Shown: positions 31,965 through 40,963, counted from the first letter of the stretch. The stretch is DNA of 40,963 nucleotides from JAEUTH01 sp039931675 (GCA_039931675.1 JBDTRM010000186.1:1-40963), one strand, 5' to 3'. Made by a program: numbers and translations. The notes: generated from the letters alone by a model not told the origin.

Positions 31965-34900
31965 TCAATCCAAAGTTACTTTTAATCCTAAACCTCTAAG
32001 CTCATGCAACAATACATTAAACGATTCGGGGATACCCGGAGTTCCCATGTTGTCGCCTTTTACAATAGCTTCATAAGCTTTTGCACGGCCTACCACATCA
32101 TCACTCTTAACCGTTAATAATTCCTGCAATATGTTAGCTGCGCCAAATGCTTCAATTGCCCAAACCTCCATCTCACCAAAACGCTGACCACCAAACTGTG
32201 CTTTACCACCGAGAGGCTGCTGCGTAATTAATGAATATGGTCCGATTGAACGTGCATGCATCTTATCATCAACCATGTGGCCTAATTTCAACATGTAGAT
32301 AATACCTACAGTAGCCGGTTGGTCAAATTTCTCACCACTCAAACCATCATACAAATAAGTTACACCGTACTTAGGAAGACCTGCTTTTTCAGAATAAGCA
32401 TTAATATCATCAAGCGTTGCACCATCGAAAATAGGAGTTGAAAACTTAGTTCCCAATTTCTCCCCTGCCCATGCCAATACGGTTTCATAAATCTGACCAA
32501 GGTTCATACGCGATGGTACACCAAGCGGGTTCAATACTATATCAACTGGCGTTCCGTCTTCGAGGAAGGGCATATCTTCGGCACGTACTATACGGGCTAC
32601 AATACCCTTATTACCGTGACGGCCTGCCATCTTATCCCCTACCTTCAGCTTGCGTTTTTTAGCAATGTAAACCTTTGCCATTTGCAGAATGCCTGCGGGT
32701 AATTCATCACCTACTGTAAGCGCGTATTTCTTTCTCTTAAATGAACCATTTATATCCTGCGCCTTTATAGTATGATTATGCAACAACTGGCTTATCTGGT
32801 CATTCTTCTCTTTATCAGTAGTCCATTTGGTTGGATTGATATTTTCATAGTTCATATCAGCCAGCATCTTTTGAGTAAACTTAGCACCCTTTGGAATCAA
32901 TGCTTCCTTCAACAGGTTATAAACACCCTGCGAAGTCTTACCATTAACCAATGTGAAAAGCTTATCAATCAATCGAAGCTTAAGCGCACCTACCTGCTTG
33001 GCCATTTCATCATCTAATTTCATAATGATGTCTTTTTCATTTGCCTTTGAAACTTTCTCTTTTATATTTCTTGAGAATAATTTTTTACCGATAACCACAC
33101 CACGCACCGATGGAGGCACTTTTAACGATGCATCTTTCACATCTCCTGCTTTGTCACCAAAAATGGCCCGTAAAAGTTTTTCTTCTGGTGATGGATCAGT
33201 TTCTCCTTTGGGAGTAATCTTACCAATAAGGATATCACCTTCCTGAACCTCAGCTCCAACGCGTATCATTCCATTCTCATCAAGGTCTTTGGTTGACTCT
33301 TCACTTACGTTTGGAATATCAGACGTTAATTCTTCCATTCCGCGCTTAGTGTCGCGCACTTCCAATTGGTATTCTTCAACATGCAGCGAAGTAAAAATAT
33401 CATCACTCACCACTTTCTCAGAAATTACAATAGCATCTTCAAAGTTGTAACCTTTCCAGGGCATGAACGCCACTTTAAGATTTCGACCTAAAGCCAGTTC
33501 ACCATTTTCAGTTGCATAACCTTCGCATAGTACCTGACCTGCTCTAACCTTCTCCCCTTTGCGAACAATTGGTTTCAAATTGATACAGGTACTTTGATTG
33601 GTTTTCTGGAATTTAGTAAGCGTATAAACTTTAAGATCTTCTTCAAAACTTACTAACTTCTCATCTTCGCTGCGATTGCTGCGAACGTGAATTTCATTGG
33701 CATCAACATATTCAACCACACCATCATGTTCAGCATTAATCAATACACGCGAATCGCGAACCACAGAGCCTTCAAGGCCTGTACCAACAATAGGTGCCTG
33801 CGGACGTAATAACGGAACCGCCTGGCGTTGCATGTTTGAACCCATTAAGGCACGGTTAGCATCATCATGCTCGAGGAAGGGAATAAGCGATGCGGCAATA
33901 GATGCAATCTGGTTAGGAGCAACATCAATAAGATGTACATCCTTAGGATCAACAATCGGGAAATCGCCTTCGAAACGTGCTTTTACTTTATCGGTATGAA
34001 ACTGGCCTTTTTCATCAACATCGGCAGTTGCCTGTGCAATTACTTTTCCATCTTCTTCTTCGGCCGTAAGATAAATCACTTTCTCATCAAGATTTAATTT
34101 ACCCTCATTTACCTTACGATATGGCGTAGAGATAAAACCAAGGTTATTGATTTTAGCAAAAACGCATAAAGAAGAAATCAAACCAATGTTCGGACCTTCA
34201 GGAGTTTCAATAGTACACAAGCGACCATAGTGAGTATAGTGAACGTCACGCACTTCGAAACCGGCACGCTCACGACTAAGTCCACCTGGCCCGAGTGCAG
34301 ATAAACGTCTCTTATGTGTTATTTCAGCTAATGGATTTGTTTGATCCATAAACTGGCTTAACTGGTTAGTGCCAAAGAATGAATTGATAACCGATGATAA
34401 TGTTTTCGCATTAATCAAATCAGCAGGAGTGAACACCTCGTTATCACGCACGTTCATACGCTCACGAATAGTGCGTGCCATACGTGCCAATCCAACACCA
34501 AACTGCGAATATAATTGCTCTCCAACTGTACGCACACGCCTGTTGCTCAAGTGATCAATATCATCCACATCAGCTTTTGAATTGATTAACTCAATAAGAT
34601 ATTTGATGATGAGGATAATATCTTCTTTAGTAAGAATACGAACAGTTTCAGGAGTTGAAAGCCCCAATTTCTTATTGATACGATAACGACCTACGGAACC
34701 TAAATCGTAACGCTTATCAGAGAAAAACAGCTTGTCAATGATACCACGCGCTGTTTCTTCATCGGGTGGTTCAGCATTACGTAACTGGCGGTAAATGTGC
34801 TCCACAGCTTCCTTCTCATTGTTAGAAGTATCTTTCTGAAGTGTATTATAGATAATAGCATAATCAGCAGTATTAGCTTCTTCCTTATGAAGGATGATGC

Positions 34901-35789
34901 TTTTTGCACCTGCTTCAATGATCAGATCAACATGCGCTTCTTCAATTATCGTTTCGCGTTCCATTACCACCTCGGTACGGGTAATTGAAACAACCTCTCC
35001 GGTATCCTCATCCACGAAATCTTCAATCCATGTTCTTAAAACACGTGCAGCAAGCTTGCGGCCAACTGCCGACTTCAAGGCTGATTTGCTAACTTTCATT
35101 TCGTCAGCGAGTCCGAATATTTCAAGAATATCCTTATCAGTTTCATAGCCGATTGCACGTAACAAAGTAGTTACCGGGAACTTCTTTTTACGATCAATGT
35201 AAGCGTACATCACATTATTAATGTCTGTAGCAAACTCAATCCATGAACCCTTGAAAGGAATAACACGTGCTGAATACAATTTGGTTCCGTTAGCGTGACG
35301 GCTTTGCCCGAAAAACACACCGGGTGAACGGTGAAGCTGCGATACCACTACACGCTCAGCGCCATTTACCACAAAGGTTCCTTTCGGAGTCATGTAAGGA
35401 ATGGTTCCAAGGTAAACATCCTGGATTATCGTTTCAAAATCTTCGTGCTCAGGATCAGTACAGTATAATTTTAATTTGGCCTTAAGCGGAACGCTATAGG
35501 TTAATCCACGCTCAATACACTCTTCAATAGCGTATCGGGGCGGGTCAATAAAATAATCCAAAAATTCAAGAACGAAATTATTTCTTGAATCAGTAATTGG
35601 AAAATTTTCGCTGAACACTTTGTACAATCCTTCATTGGAACGATTGTCCGAAGTTGTTTCCAGCTGGAAGAACTCCTGGAATGAACGGAGTTGAATCTCA
35701 AGAAAATCGGGATAATCAATTGCATGCTTACTTGAAGCAAAATTGATTCTCCTGGTCATCTTATCGTGGTGATTTGTTATAGAAGCCAC
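31965..35789 (-). CDS. rpoB: RNA polymerase subunit beta, GTG start
   Basis: The 1274-residue subunit shows the rifampicin-binding region FGTNQLSQFMDQTNPLAE... to GPGGLSRERAG (472-510) with wild-type-like residues, and the usual C-terminus (GGKAQFGGQRFGEMEVWA, then PESFNVLLHELRGLGL). The start is GTG at 35789, giving MASITNHHDKMTRRINFAS; the MAS... start matches Bacteroidota relatives, while the ATG ten codons later would truncate it. It is followed by rpoC and preceded by rplL at 232 bp. Confidence 0.98.
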   Translation of the reverse strand: MASITNHHDKMTRRINFASSKHAIDYPDFLEIQLRSFQEFFQLETTSDNRSNEGLYKVFSENFPITDSRNNFVLEFLDYFIDPPRYAIEECIERGLTYSVPLKAKLKLYCTDPEHEDFETIIQDVYLGTIPYMTPKGTFVVNGAERVVVSQLHRSPGVFFGQSRHANGTKLYSARVIPFKGSWIEFATDINNVMYAYIDRKKKFPVTTLLRAIGYETDKDILEIFGLADEMKVSKSALKSAVGRKLAARVLRTWIEDFVDEDTGEVVSITRTEVVMERETIIEEAHVDLIIEAGAKSIILHKEEANTADYAIIYNTLQKDTSNNEKEAVEHIYRQLRNAEPPDEETARGIIDKLFFSDKRYDLGSVGRYRINKKLGLSTPETVRILTKEDIILIIKYLIELINSKADVDDIDHLSNRRVRTVGEQLYSQFGVGLARMARTIRERMNVRDNEVFTPADLINAKTLSSVINSFFGTNQLSQFMDQTNPLAEITHKRRLSALGPGGLSRERAGFEVRDVHYTHYGRLCTIETPEGPNIGLISSLCVFAKINNLGFISTPYRKVNEGKLNLDEKVIYLTAEEEDGKVIAQATADVDEKGQFHTDKVKARFEGDFPIVDPKDVHLIDVAPNQIASIAASLIPFLEHDDANRALMGSNMQRQAVPLLRPQAPIVGTGLEGSVVRDSRVLINAEHDGVVEYVDANEIHVRSNRSEDEKLVSFEEDLKVYTLTKFQKTNQSTCINLKPIVRKGEKVRAGQVLCEGYATENGELALGRNLKVAFMPWKGYNFEDAIVISEKVVSDDIFTSLHVEEYQLEVRDTKRGMEELTSDIPNVSEESTKDLDENGMIRVGAEVQEGDILIGKITPKGETDPSPEEKLLRAIFGDKAGDVKDASLKVPPSVRGVVIGKKLFSRNIKEKVSKANEKDIIMKLDDEMAKQVGALKLRLIDKLFTLVNGKTSQGVYNLLKEALIPKGAKFTQKMLADMNYENINPTKWTTDKEKNDQISQLLHNHTIKAQDINGSFKRKKYALTVGDELPAGILQMAKVYIAKKRKLKVGDKMAGRHGNKGIVARIVRAEDMPFLEDGTPVDIVLNPLGVPSRMNLGQIYETVLAWAGEKLGTKFSTPIFDGATLDDINAYSEKAGLPKYGVTYLYDGLSGEKFDQPATVGIIYMLKLGHMVDDKMHARSIGPYSLITQQPLGGKAQFGGQRFGEMEVWAIEAFGAANILQELLTVKSDDVVGRAKAYEAIVKGDNMGTPGIPESFNVLLHELRGLGLKVTLD

Positions 35790-35865
35790 TTTTTATTTGG
35801 TTTTAATTTATGAATACATTTTAAACAAGGGGAAACAACTACTGCCCAAATTGCTATAAACAGGT

Positions 35866-35893
35866 ATAGACCCCCGCAAAAGCGAGAGTCTAT
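35866..35893. other. Imperfect hairpin in the rplL-rpoB spacer
   Basis: ATAGACCCCCGC and GCGAGAGTCTAT pair with two mismatches around AAAA. It sits 129 bp after the rplL stop and 77 bp before the rpoB start on the transcript. The location recalls the rplL-rpoB attenuator/processing region of other bacteria, but no U-run follows. The function is an inference. Confidence 0.45.
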
Positions 35894-36021
35894 CGTGTTT
35901 AAATATCAGCGTTTTTAATTATTGAACAGGATAACAAGTGGAGATGATTTAAAGAGTGAACGTTAAAATATCGAAATTTAAAAGACGCTTTCGCGGATTA
36001 AAAATTTCAAATTTCAAATCC

Positions 36022-36396
36022 CTACTTTAATTCAACCTCAGCACCAGCATCCATAAGCTGCTTCTTCATATCTTCAGCAGTTGCTTTATCAACACCTTCT
36101 TTGACTGCTTTAGGAGCACTATCAACTAAATCTTTAGCTTCTTTCAAGCCAAGACCTGTTAATTCCTTAACCAACTTAACAACGCCTAACTTAGCGCTGC
36201 CTGCAGCTTTAAGAATTACATCAAAAGTTGACTTTTCAACAGCCTCGGCAGCAGCGGGTGCAGCAGCAGCGGCAGCGGGTGCAGCAGCAGCGGCAGGCTC
36301 AATGCCATATTCGTCTTTTAATATTTTTGCTAATTCGTTTACTTCTTTCACAGTTAAGTTTACCAACTGGTCTGCGAATGCTTTTAAATCTGCCAT
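36022..36396 (-). CDS. rplL: 50S ribosomal protein L7/L12
   Basis: The 124-residue stalk protein has an N-terminal dimerisation region (LKAFADQLVNLTVKEVNELAKILKDEYG), an Ala/Pro hinge (about 33-52) and the conserved C-terminal factor-binding domain (EKSTFDVILKAAG... to AGAEVELK). It recruits translation GTPases to the ribosome. The hinge DNA is repetitive (GCAGCAGCGG units), giving several shadow frames. It lies between rplJ (164 bp upstream) and rpoB. Confidence 0.97.
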   Translation of the reverse strand: MADLKAFADQLVNLTVKEVNELAKILKDEYGIEPAAAAAPAAAAAAPAAAEAVEKSTFDVILKAAGSAKLGVVKLVKELTGLGLKEAKDLVDSAPKAVKEGVDKATAEDMKKQLMDAGAEVELK

Positions 36397-36560
36397 TTTA
36401 TTTATTTGATTTTTAAAATTAATTATTGTTTGTGTTAATGAATATCTGAAAGTGGAAGCTTTCTTTTTGATATTCCTTTTTATTGTAAATCTAAATTTTG
36501 AAACTAAAGATCTGCGTAACCAAAATCTGTTATTCCAAAACCAAATTCAATCTTTTAAAA

Positions 36561-37079
36561 TTATCTGGATTCTAATGTTTTAATGATACCTGCAATTGTA
36601 TGACCACCGCTTTGTAATCCGCCCAATACACGCTGCATTGGCGATTGCAACAAGCCAATAATTTCACCGATAAGCTCATTTTTGGTTTTAAGACTTGCTA
36701 ATATGTCAAGCTGGTTATCACCAATAAACACAGATGATTCCACGTAAGCACATTTAAGCAGCGGGCGATCACCTTTTTTACGGAACTCTTTAATCAGCTT
36801 TGCAGGAATGCTTGAACCTTCTGACAACATTAATGCCGATGAACCTTTTAAAGAACCGAATACAGGTTCATACTCAACTGCATTCATACGCTCAAGGGCC
36901 TTCTGAATAAGTGTATTTTTAGCCACACTAAGTTTCACTCCTTTATTAAAACACAGTCTGCGCAATTGGTTAATCTTTTCAACCGTTAATGTTGAAATAT
37001 CTGTAACATAAAAGCCATTGTAAGCTGAAAGTGTTTCAACCAACTGGTCTATGATTTTATTTTTTTCGTCTCTTGTCAT
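36561..37079 (-). CDS. rplJ: 50S ribosomal protein L10
   Basis: The 172-residue protein starts MTRDEKNKIIDQLVETLSAYNGFYVTDIS, typical of Bacteroidota L10, and ends in a helix that carries the L7/L12 dimers. It forms the stalk base with L11. It lies 16 bp after rplA, so the classic L10 leader control region between them is absent. The 164-bp gap to rplL shows no clear structure. Confidence 0.96.
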   Translation of the reverse strand: MTRDEKNKIIDQLVETLSAYNGFYVTDISTLTVEKINQLRRLCFNKGVKLSVAKNTLIQKALERMNAVEYEPVFGSLKGSSALMLSEGSSIPAKLIKEFRKKGDRPLLKCAYVESSVFIGDNQLDILASLKTKNELIGEIIGLLQSPMQRVLGGLQSGGHTIAGIIKTLESR

Positions 37080-37095
37080 TGTTTTAAATATTGAT

Positions 37096-37800
37096 TTAAT
37101 TTATTGGGGCAAAAAGTGATTTCGGGTCAATCTTAACCCCTGGTCCCATTGTAGATGAAATATAAACACTGCGCAGGTAAGTACCTTTTGCAGAAGATGG
37201 TTTTAATTTCACAATTGAATGAACCACTTCGGCAGCGTTCTCGGATAATTTCTTTACATCAAAAGATGATTTGCCTACGGATGTATGAATGTGTCCTTGC
37301 TTATCAACTTTAAAGTCAATCTTACCGCCTTTAACTTCTGTAACTGCTTTGCCTACATCAACTGTTACAGTTCCTGTTTTAGGGTTAGGCATCAGGTTTC
37401 GCGGTCCTAAAATCTTACCGAGCTTGCCAACTTTAGCCATTACGCTGGGCATTGTGATTACAACATCAATATCAACCCAGCCTCCTTCAATCTTTTTAAT
37501 GTACTCATCCAAACCAACATAATCAGCCCCTGCAGCTTTTGCTTCTTCTTCTTTATCAGGAGTACATAAAACCAATACCCTTTTTACTTTTCCCGTTCCA
37601 TGAGGTAAGGTAACCACACCGCGAACCATTTGATTTGCCTTACGCGGATCCACGCCAAGGTGAATGCTCAGGTCAACCGAAGCATCAAATTTGGTAAAAG
37701 AAATTTCCTTAACAATTTTAGCAGCTTCGCTCAGTTGGTATGATTTTGTTGCATCATACTTTGCTATTGCAGCTTTGTACTTTTTTGAAAGTTTTGCCAT
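37096..37800 (-). CDS. rplA: 50S ribosomal protein L1
   Basis: The 234-residue protein has family motifs GVDPRKANQMVRGVVTLPHG, GPRNLMPNPKTGTV and the ending SSTMGPGVKIDP. L1 binds 23S rRNA near the E site and in many bacteria represses its own operon. It lies 146 bp after rplK; that spacer contains an inverted repeat. Confidence 0.97.
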   Translation of the reverse strand: MAKLSKKYKAAIAKYDATKSYQLSEAAKIVKEISFTKFDASVDLSIHLGVDPRKANQMVRGVVTLPHGTGKVKRVLVLCTPDKEEEAKAAGADYVGLDEYIKKIEGGWVDIDVVITMPSVMAKVGKLGKILGPRNLMPNPKTGTVTVDVGKAVTEVKGGKIDFKVDKQGHIHTSVGKSSFDVKKLSENAAEVVHSIVKLKPSSAKGTYLRSVYISSTMGPGVKIDPKSLFAPIN

Positions 37801-37894
37801 TTATTTACTTGTGTTATGTGGTATAACGTTCTTAATTAAGGTTTGGAAGCAACCTTTGATTTTGAACTTCCACTGTTTGTGTTTTGTGCTGTGA

Positions 37895-37938
37895 GCTATA
37901 AGCCTTGGGCCGCAGGCTTAAAGCCTATGGCTTATAGC
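37895..37938. repeat. Inverted repeat in the rplK-rplA spacer
   Basis: GCTATAAGCC (37895-37904) and GGCTTATAGC (37929-37938) form a perfect 10-bp stem; inside, AGGCTTAAAGCCT (37914-37926) is a second palindrome. It starts 8 bp beyond the rplK stop on the transcript. An L1 autoregulatory target or a dispersed repeat are both possible. Confidence 0.6.
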
Positions 37939-37946
37939 TTGAAGCC

Positions 37947-38384
37947 TTAAAAAGGTCTCTCTCCTTCAATTAAAAAACCCATTGAACGTGCTGTACCTGC
38001 AACCATATTCATTGCTGATTCAACTGTAAAACAATTTAAATCGGGCATCTTAACTTGTGCAATTTCCCGAACCTGATCCCAGTTTACTGTTGCCACCTTT
38101 TTACGGTTTGGCTCAGCAGAACCGCTTTTAGTCTTTGATACCTCTAATAATTGTGCAGCTACTGGGGGAGTTTTTATAACAAAGTCAAATGACTTGTCAA
38201 CGTAAACTGTAATAACCACCGGGCAAACTTTGCCTGCCTTATCTTGGGTGCGTGCATTAAACTGCTTGCAGAACTCCATGATGTTCACACCCTTTGCTCC
38301 CAATGCAGGACCAATTGGTGGTGCAGGATTCGCAGCGCCTCCTTTAACTTGCAATTTTATAAATGTTGCTATTTCTTTTGCCAT
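37947..38384 (-). CDS. rplK: 50S ribosomal protein L11
   Basis: The 145-residue protein has the L11 N-terminal PPIGPALGAKGVNIMEFCKQFN motif and the C-terminal rRNA-binding part ending GTARSMGF. It forms the GTPase-associated centre with L10. It lies 79 bp after nusG, in a spacer with a heptamer repeat. Confidence 0.97.
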   Translation of the reverse strand: MAKEIATFIKLQVKGGAANPAPPIGPALGAKGVNIMEFCKQFNARTQDKAGKVCPVVITVYVDKSFDFVIKTPPVAAQLLEVSKTKSGSAEPNRKKVATVNWDQVREIAQVKMPDLNCFTVESAMNMVAGTARSMGFLIEGERPF

Positions 38385-38396
38385 CTCTTTAAATTA

Positions 38397-38424
38397 ATTT
38401 TAAATTTTAAATTTTAAATTTTAA
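38397..38424. repeat. ATTTTAA heptamer tandem repeat (4 units)
   Basis: Four exact ATTTTAA units lie in the nusG-rplK spacer, 13 bp upstream of the rplK start codon. Copy number could vary by slippage and change spacing to the ribosome entry region. Confidence 0.85.
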
Positions 38425-38463
38425 ACTACCTGGAAGCGATAATTTATAATATAAAATCCATAA

Positions 38464-39015
38464 TTACTCTTTTTCAACCTGCATATAGCTAAGTTCAAGC
38501 GGAGTTTTACGTCCGAATATCTTAACCATTACTTTTAGTTTTCTCTTTTCTTCATGAACCTCTTCAATAGTTCCTGAGAAACTATTAAACGGACCATCTA
38601 TAACCTTCACTGTTTCACCAACCACAAAAGGAATGTTCAACATTTCTTCTGTATCGGCTAATTCATCCACTTTGCCTAAAATTCTATTTACTTCTGATGG
38701 CCTTAAAGGGGCCGGAGCTTCACCTTTTGGTCCAAGGAAATTAATAACCCCGGGGATGTTTTGAATAATGTGTGGAATCTCTCCAGTTAATGCAGCCTCA
38801 AGCAATACATAACCCGGTAAATAATTGCGTTCCTTACTAACTTTCTTACCATTTTTAATCTGGTAAACTTTTTCAGTTGGTATCAACACCTGCGCAACTA
38901 CATTTTCAAGTTTCAAACGGGCAATTTCAGCATCAATATACTGCTTTACCTTTTTTTCCTTACCGCTAATGGCACGTATCACGTACCATTTTTTTTCATT
39001 CATTACTTCTGCCAT
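38464..39015 (-). CDS. nusG: Transcription termination/antitermination factor NusG
   Basis: The 183-residue protein has the NGN domain (KKWYVIRAISGKEKKVKQYID near the start, PGYVLLEA, IPGVINFLG) and a C-terminal KOW domain with VKVIDGPFNSFSGTIEEV. NusG binds RNA polymerase and couples it to the ribosome or Rho. It follows secE by 16 bp, the usual secE-nusG pair. Confidence 0.97.
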   Translation of the reverse strand: MAEVMNEKKWYVIRAISGKEKKVKQYIDAEIARLKLENVVAQVLIPTEKVYQIKNGKKVSKERNYLPGYVLLEAALTGEIPHIIQNIPGVINFLGPKGEAPAPLRPSEVNRILGKVDELADTEEMLNIPFVVGETVKVIDGPFNSFSGTIEEVHEEKRKLKVMVKIFGRKTPLELSYMQVEKE

Positions 39016-39031
39016 GGAGTTTGCATTTTTA

Positions 39032-39226
39032 TTAAGCTATCAGTTGATATATGAATCCAAGCAGTTTCTCAAAAACTGTATCTATTAAGAAAATAACCAA
39101 ACTAATAATAAGTGTAGCTACCAAAACTGTAATTGCACTTTCCTGCAATTCAGCCGCTGTAGGCCAACTTACCTTATGCATCAATTCGTTATAAGACTCA
39201 CGAACGTATAATTTTACTTTTTCCAT
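39032..39226 (-). CDS. secE: Preprotein translocase subunit SecE
   Basis: With the ATG at 39226 the protein has 64 residues: an amphipathic helix (YVRESYNELMHKVSWP) and one membrane segment (about 31-53), the short form of SecE. The longer frame starting at 39277 would run into the tRNA-Trp gene and is rejected. SecE holds SecY and completes the translocon. Confidence 0.94.
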   Translation of the reverse strand: MEKVKLYVRESYNELMHKVSWPTAAELQESAITVLVATLIISLVIFLIDTVFEKLLGFIYQLIA

Positions 39227-39247
39227 TTTACTGTTTGATATTTCATG

Positions 39248-39318
39248 CACGGGTGGAGAGATTCGAACTCCCATCAACGGTTTTGGAGACCGCTATTCTA
39301 CCCTTGAACTACACCCGT
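39248..39318 (-). tRNA. tRNA-Trp (CCA)
   Basis: Read on the minus strand, the acceptor ACGGGTG pairs with CACCCGT. The anticodon stem GCGGT/ACCGT encloses CTCCAAA with CCA at 34-36, and the T-arm GGGAG-TTCGAAT-CTCTC is intact. CCA is not encoded (the 3' sequence is G then CAT). It lies between tuf and secE, its usual site in this phylum. Confidence 0.97.
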
Positions 39319-39390
39319 TTATTATGTTTGCAATTGTCCAGAGGCAGTTAGCAAAACCGCTAATTATTATCTGCTCTATTAAACAAGTCA

Positions 39391-39418
39391 GCAGTTGACA
39401 ATAATTTTTGCCAACTGC
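39391..39418. repeat. GCAGTTG/CAACTGC inverted repeat downstream of tuf
   Basis: GCAGTTG (39391-39397) and CAACTGC (39412-39418) can pair in the tuf-tRNA-Trp spacer, 23 bp after the tuf stop. There is no U-run in the transcription direction, so its role is unclear. Confidence 0.4.
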
Positions 39419-39440
39419 CAACCTTTAACTGCCTTTATTA

Positions 39441-40628
39441 TTACTTAATGATTTCAGTTACCTGGCCTGCACCTACTGTGCGTCCACCTTCGCGGATAGC
39501 GAAACGTAAACCTTTATCCATAGCAACAGGTACAATCAATTTTACAGTGATAGTAACATTGTCGCCAGGCATCACCATTTCGCGTCCTTCAGGTAAATCA
39601 ATTTCTCCTGTTACATCAGTTGTACGTAAATAAAACTGTGGACGATATTTTTGATGAAATGGAGTGTGACGTCCACCTTCTTCTTTCTTCAATACATAAA
39701 TTTCGGCTTTGAACTCAGTGTGAGGAGTGATAGAACCTGGTTTTGCAACAACCATACCCCTGCGGATATCATTCTTTTCTATACCACGTAACAATAAACC
39801 TACGTTATCACCAGCTTCGCCACGGTCAAGTATTTTACGGAACATTTCAACTCCGGTTACAGTAGAAGTTAATTTCTTTTCCTGCATTCCGATAATTTCA
39901 ACGTTATCGTTTGAATTGATTACTCCTCTTTCAATACGGCCAGTTGCAACTGTACCACGACCTGTGATAGAGAACACATCTTCAACAGGCATTAAGAAAG
40001 GAAGATCAATCTGACGTGGAGGAATCGGAATAAAGGTATCCACTGCATCCATCAATTCCATAATCTTAGGAACCCATTTAGGATCTAAGTTCAGACCACC
40101 CAAAGCGGATCCGCGAATGACTGGTGTATTATCACCATCAAATTCATAGAAACTGAGAAGTTCGCGAATTTCCATTTCAACTATATCCAGCAACTCTTCA
40201 TCGTCAACCATATCCACTTTATTCATGAACACTACAATTTTAGGAACACCAACCTGGCGTGCCAAAAGAATATGCTCGCGGGTTTGAGGCATAGGACCAT
40301 CGGTAGCTGCTACAACTACGATCGCACCATCCATCTGTGCAGCACCTGTTACCATGTTCTTAACATAGTCAGCGTGACCCGGACAGTCAACGTGAGCATA
40401 ATGACGGAGGGCGGTTGAATACTCCACGTGTGCAGTATTAATCGTAATTCCTCTTTCTTTTTCTTCAGGAGCGTTATCAATTGAATCAAAACTGCGCTTT
40501 TCAGAAAGGCCTTTTTCCGCCAGCACCATTGTGATTGCTGCGGTTAAAGTAGTTTTGCCGTGATCAACGTGACCAATTGTTCCAATGTTAACGTGCGGCT
40601 TTGAACGATCGAATTTTTCTTTTGCCAT
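39441..40628 (-). CDS. tuf: Elongation factor Tu
   Basis: The 395-residue GTPase shows all motifs: GHVDHGKT (19-26), RGIT (59-62), DCPGH (81-85), NKVD (136-139) and the later SAL loop. Domains II and III follow, with FSITGRGTVATGRIERG. It delivers aminoacyl-tRNA to the ribosome. Located between tRNA-Thr and tRNA-Trp, away from rpsL/fusA in this window. Co-transcription with the flanking tRNAs is likely. Confidence 0.98.
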   Translation of the reverse strand: MAKEKFDRSKPHVNIGTIGHVDHGKTTLTAAITMVLAEKGLSEKRSFDSIDNAPEEKERGITINTAHVEYSTALRHYAHVDCPGHADYVKNMVTGAAQMDGAIVVVAATDGPMPQTREHILLARQVGVPKIVVFMNKVDMVDDEELLDIVEMEIRELLSFYEFDGDNTPVIRGSALGGLNLDPKWVPKIMELMDAVDTFIPIPPRQIDLPFLMPVEDVFSITGRGTVATGRIERGVINSNDNVEIIGMQEKKLTSTVTGVEMFRKILDRGEAGDNVGLLLRGIEKNDIRRGMVVAKPGSITPHTEFKAEIYVLKKEEGGRHTPFHQKYRPQFYLRTTDVTGEIDLPEGREMVMPGDNVTITVKLIVPVAMDKGLRFAIREGGRTVGAGQVTEIIK

Positions 40629-40702
40629 TTTGGTATGTGTATTAAAAGTTAATAGTTAAGTTTGAAATGTTATATGAATAAAATAGTAATATAAAACTCT
40701 TG

Positions 40703-40774
<72 letters not shown>

Positions 40775-40811
40775 TTTAATTGTTGACGGTTTAAACTAAA
40801 CCTTCCAAGAG

Positions 40812-40884
40812 AGCGGAAGACGGGGCTCGAACCCGCCACCTATAGCTTGGAAGGCTATCGCTCTACCAAATGAGCTACTTCCGC
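40812..40884 (-). tRNA. tRNA-Gly (TCC)
   Basis: Acceptor GCGGAAG/CTTCCGC is perfect. The anticodon stem ATAGC/GCTAT encloses CTTCCAA with TCC. T-arm GCGGG-TTCGAGC-CCCGT. CCA not encoded. Confidence 0.97.
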
Positions 40885-40909
40885 TTATTTTTTTTTCATT
40901 CTTTCTTCG

Positions 40910-40963
40910 TGGGGAGAGAAGGATTCGAACCTTCGAAGTCATAAGACGACAGATTTACAGTCT
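40910..40963 (-). tRNA. tRNA-Tyr (GTA), 5' part beyond the window
   Basis: The visible 3' part shows CTGTAAA with anticodon GTA, a long variable arm (TCGTCTTATGACTTC), the T-arm GAAGG-TTCGAAT-CCTTC and the acceptor 3' strand TCTCCCC. The long variable arm fits the bacterial class II tRNA-Tyr. Confidence 0.93.

Noticed and set aside
36101..36416. Plus-strand frames opposite rplL with Ala- or Gln-rich products
   Set aside because: They mirror the repetitive hinge of L7/L12 on the other strand and have no family features.
39032..39277. Longer SecE start at 39277
   Set aside because: It would overlap tRNA-Trp (39248-39318) and adds non-family residues; the ATG at 39226 fits SecE.

Overview
The window comes from an AT-rich member of the Bacteroidota. 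The evidence is six secreted proteins ending in type IX secretion system (T9SS) C-terminal sorting domains, Bacteroidota-type -7 boxes (TANNTTTG), scarce Shine-Dalgarno sites, an RpoB N-terminus of the Bacteroidota type, and dispersed repeats familiar from that phylum. A Chitinophagales- or Sphingobacteriales-like host is plausible, but the order cannot be fixed from sequence alone.

Region 1 (1-9743, all on the minus strand) holds an M13 endopeptidase cut by the window edge, a YpfJ-type neutral zinc metallopeptidase and an M1 aminopeptidase with a sorting domain. A tight three-gene unit follows: a cytochrome oxidase subunit III-like protein, a propeller lipoprotein and a Ser/Thr kinase with altered motifs. 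A Wzx/MATE-type flippase closes the region.

Region 2 (10115-21911, mostly plus strand) is accessory. It holds a choice-of-anchor-L surface protein closed by a strong terminator, a sialidase-like Asp-box protein, a small secreted protein, a VOC protein with a TTG start, a RelE/ParE-type toxin-antitoxin pair with its own promoter, OsmC, a methyltransferase, RNase HII, a large membrane-anchored propeller protein and a DinB/YfiT-type thiol transferase. Its spacers carry dispersed palindromic repeats.

Region 3 (21991-27371) is the most unusual part. Three consecutive T9SS cargo genes share a near-identical leader plus signal peptide, a near-identical sorting domain and a 3' palindrome, but have different cores: seven-blade SBBP propeller, parallel beta-helix, seven-blade SBBP propeller. 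The 405-bp junctions between genes 1/2 and 2/3 align without gaps and differ at about 20 positions. A 117-bp mostly noncoding stretch inside them is identical. This looks like a cassette array in which conserved ends flank an exchangeable passenger.

Region 4 (27497-40963, minus strand) is the core transcription/translation cluster, read tRNA-Tyr, tRNA-Gly, tRNA-Thr, tuf, tRNA-Trp, secE, nusG, rplK, rplA, rplJ, rplL, rpoB, rpoC. It ends at a bidirectional terminator that faces the cassette array. Several of its internal spacers are long and carry inverted repeats, most strikingly a perfect 20-bp inverted repeat between rpoB and rpoC.
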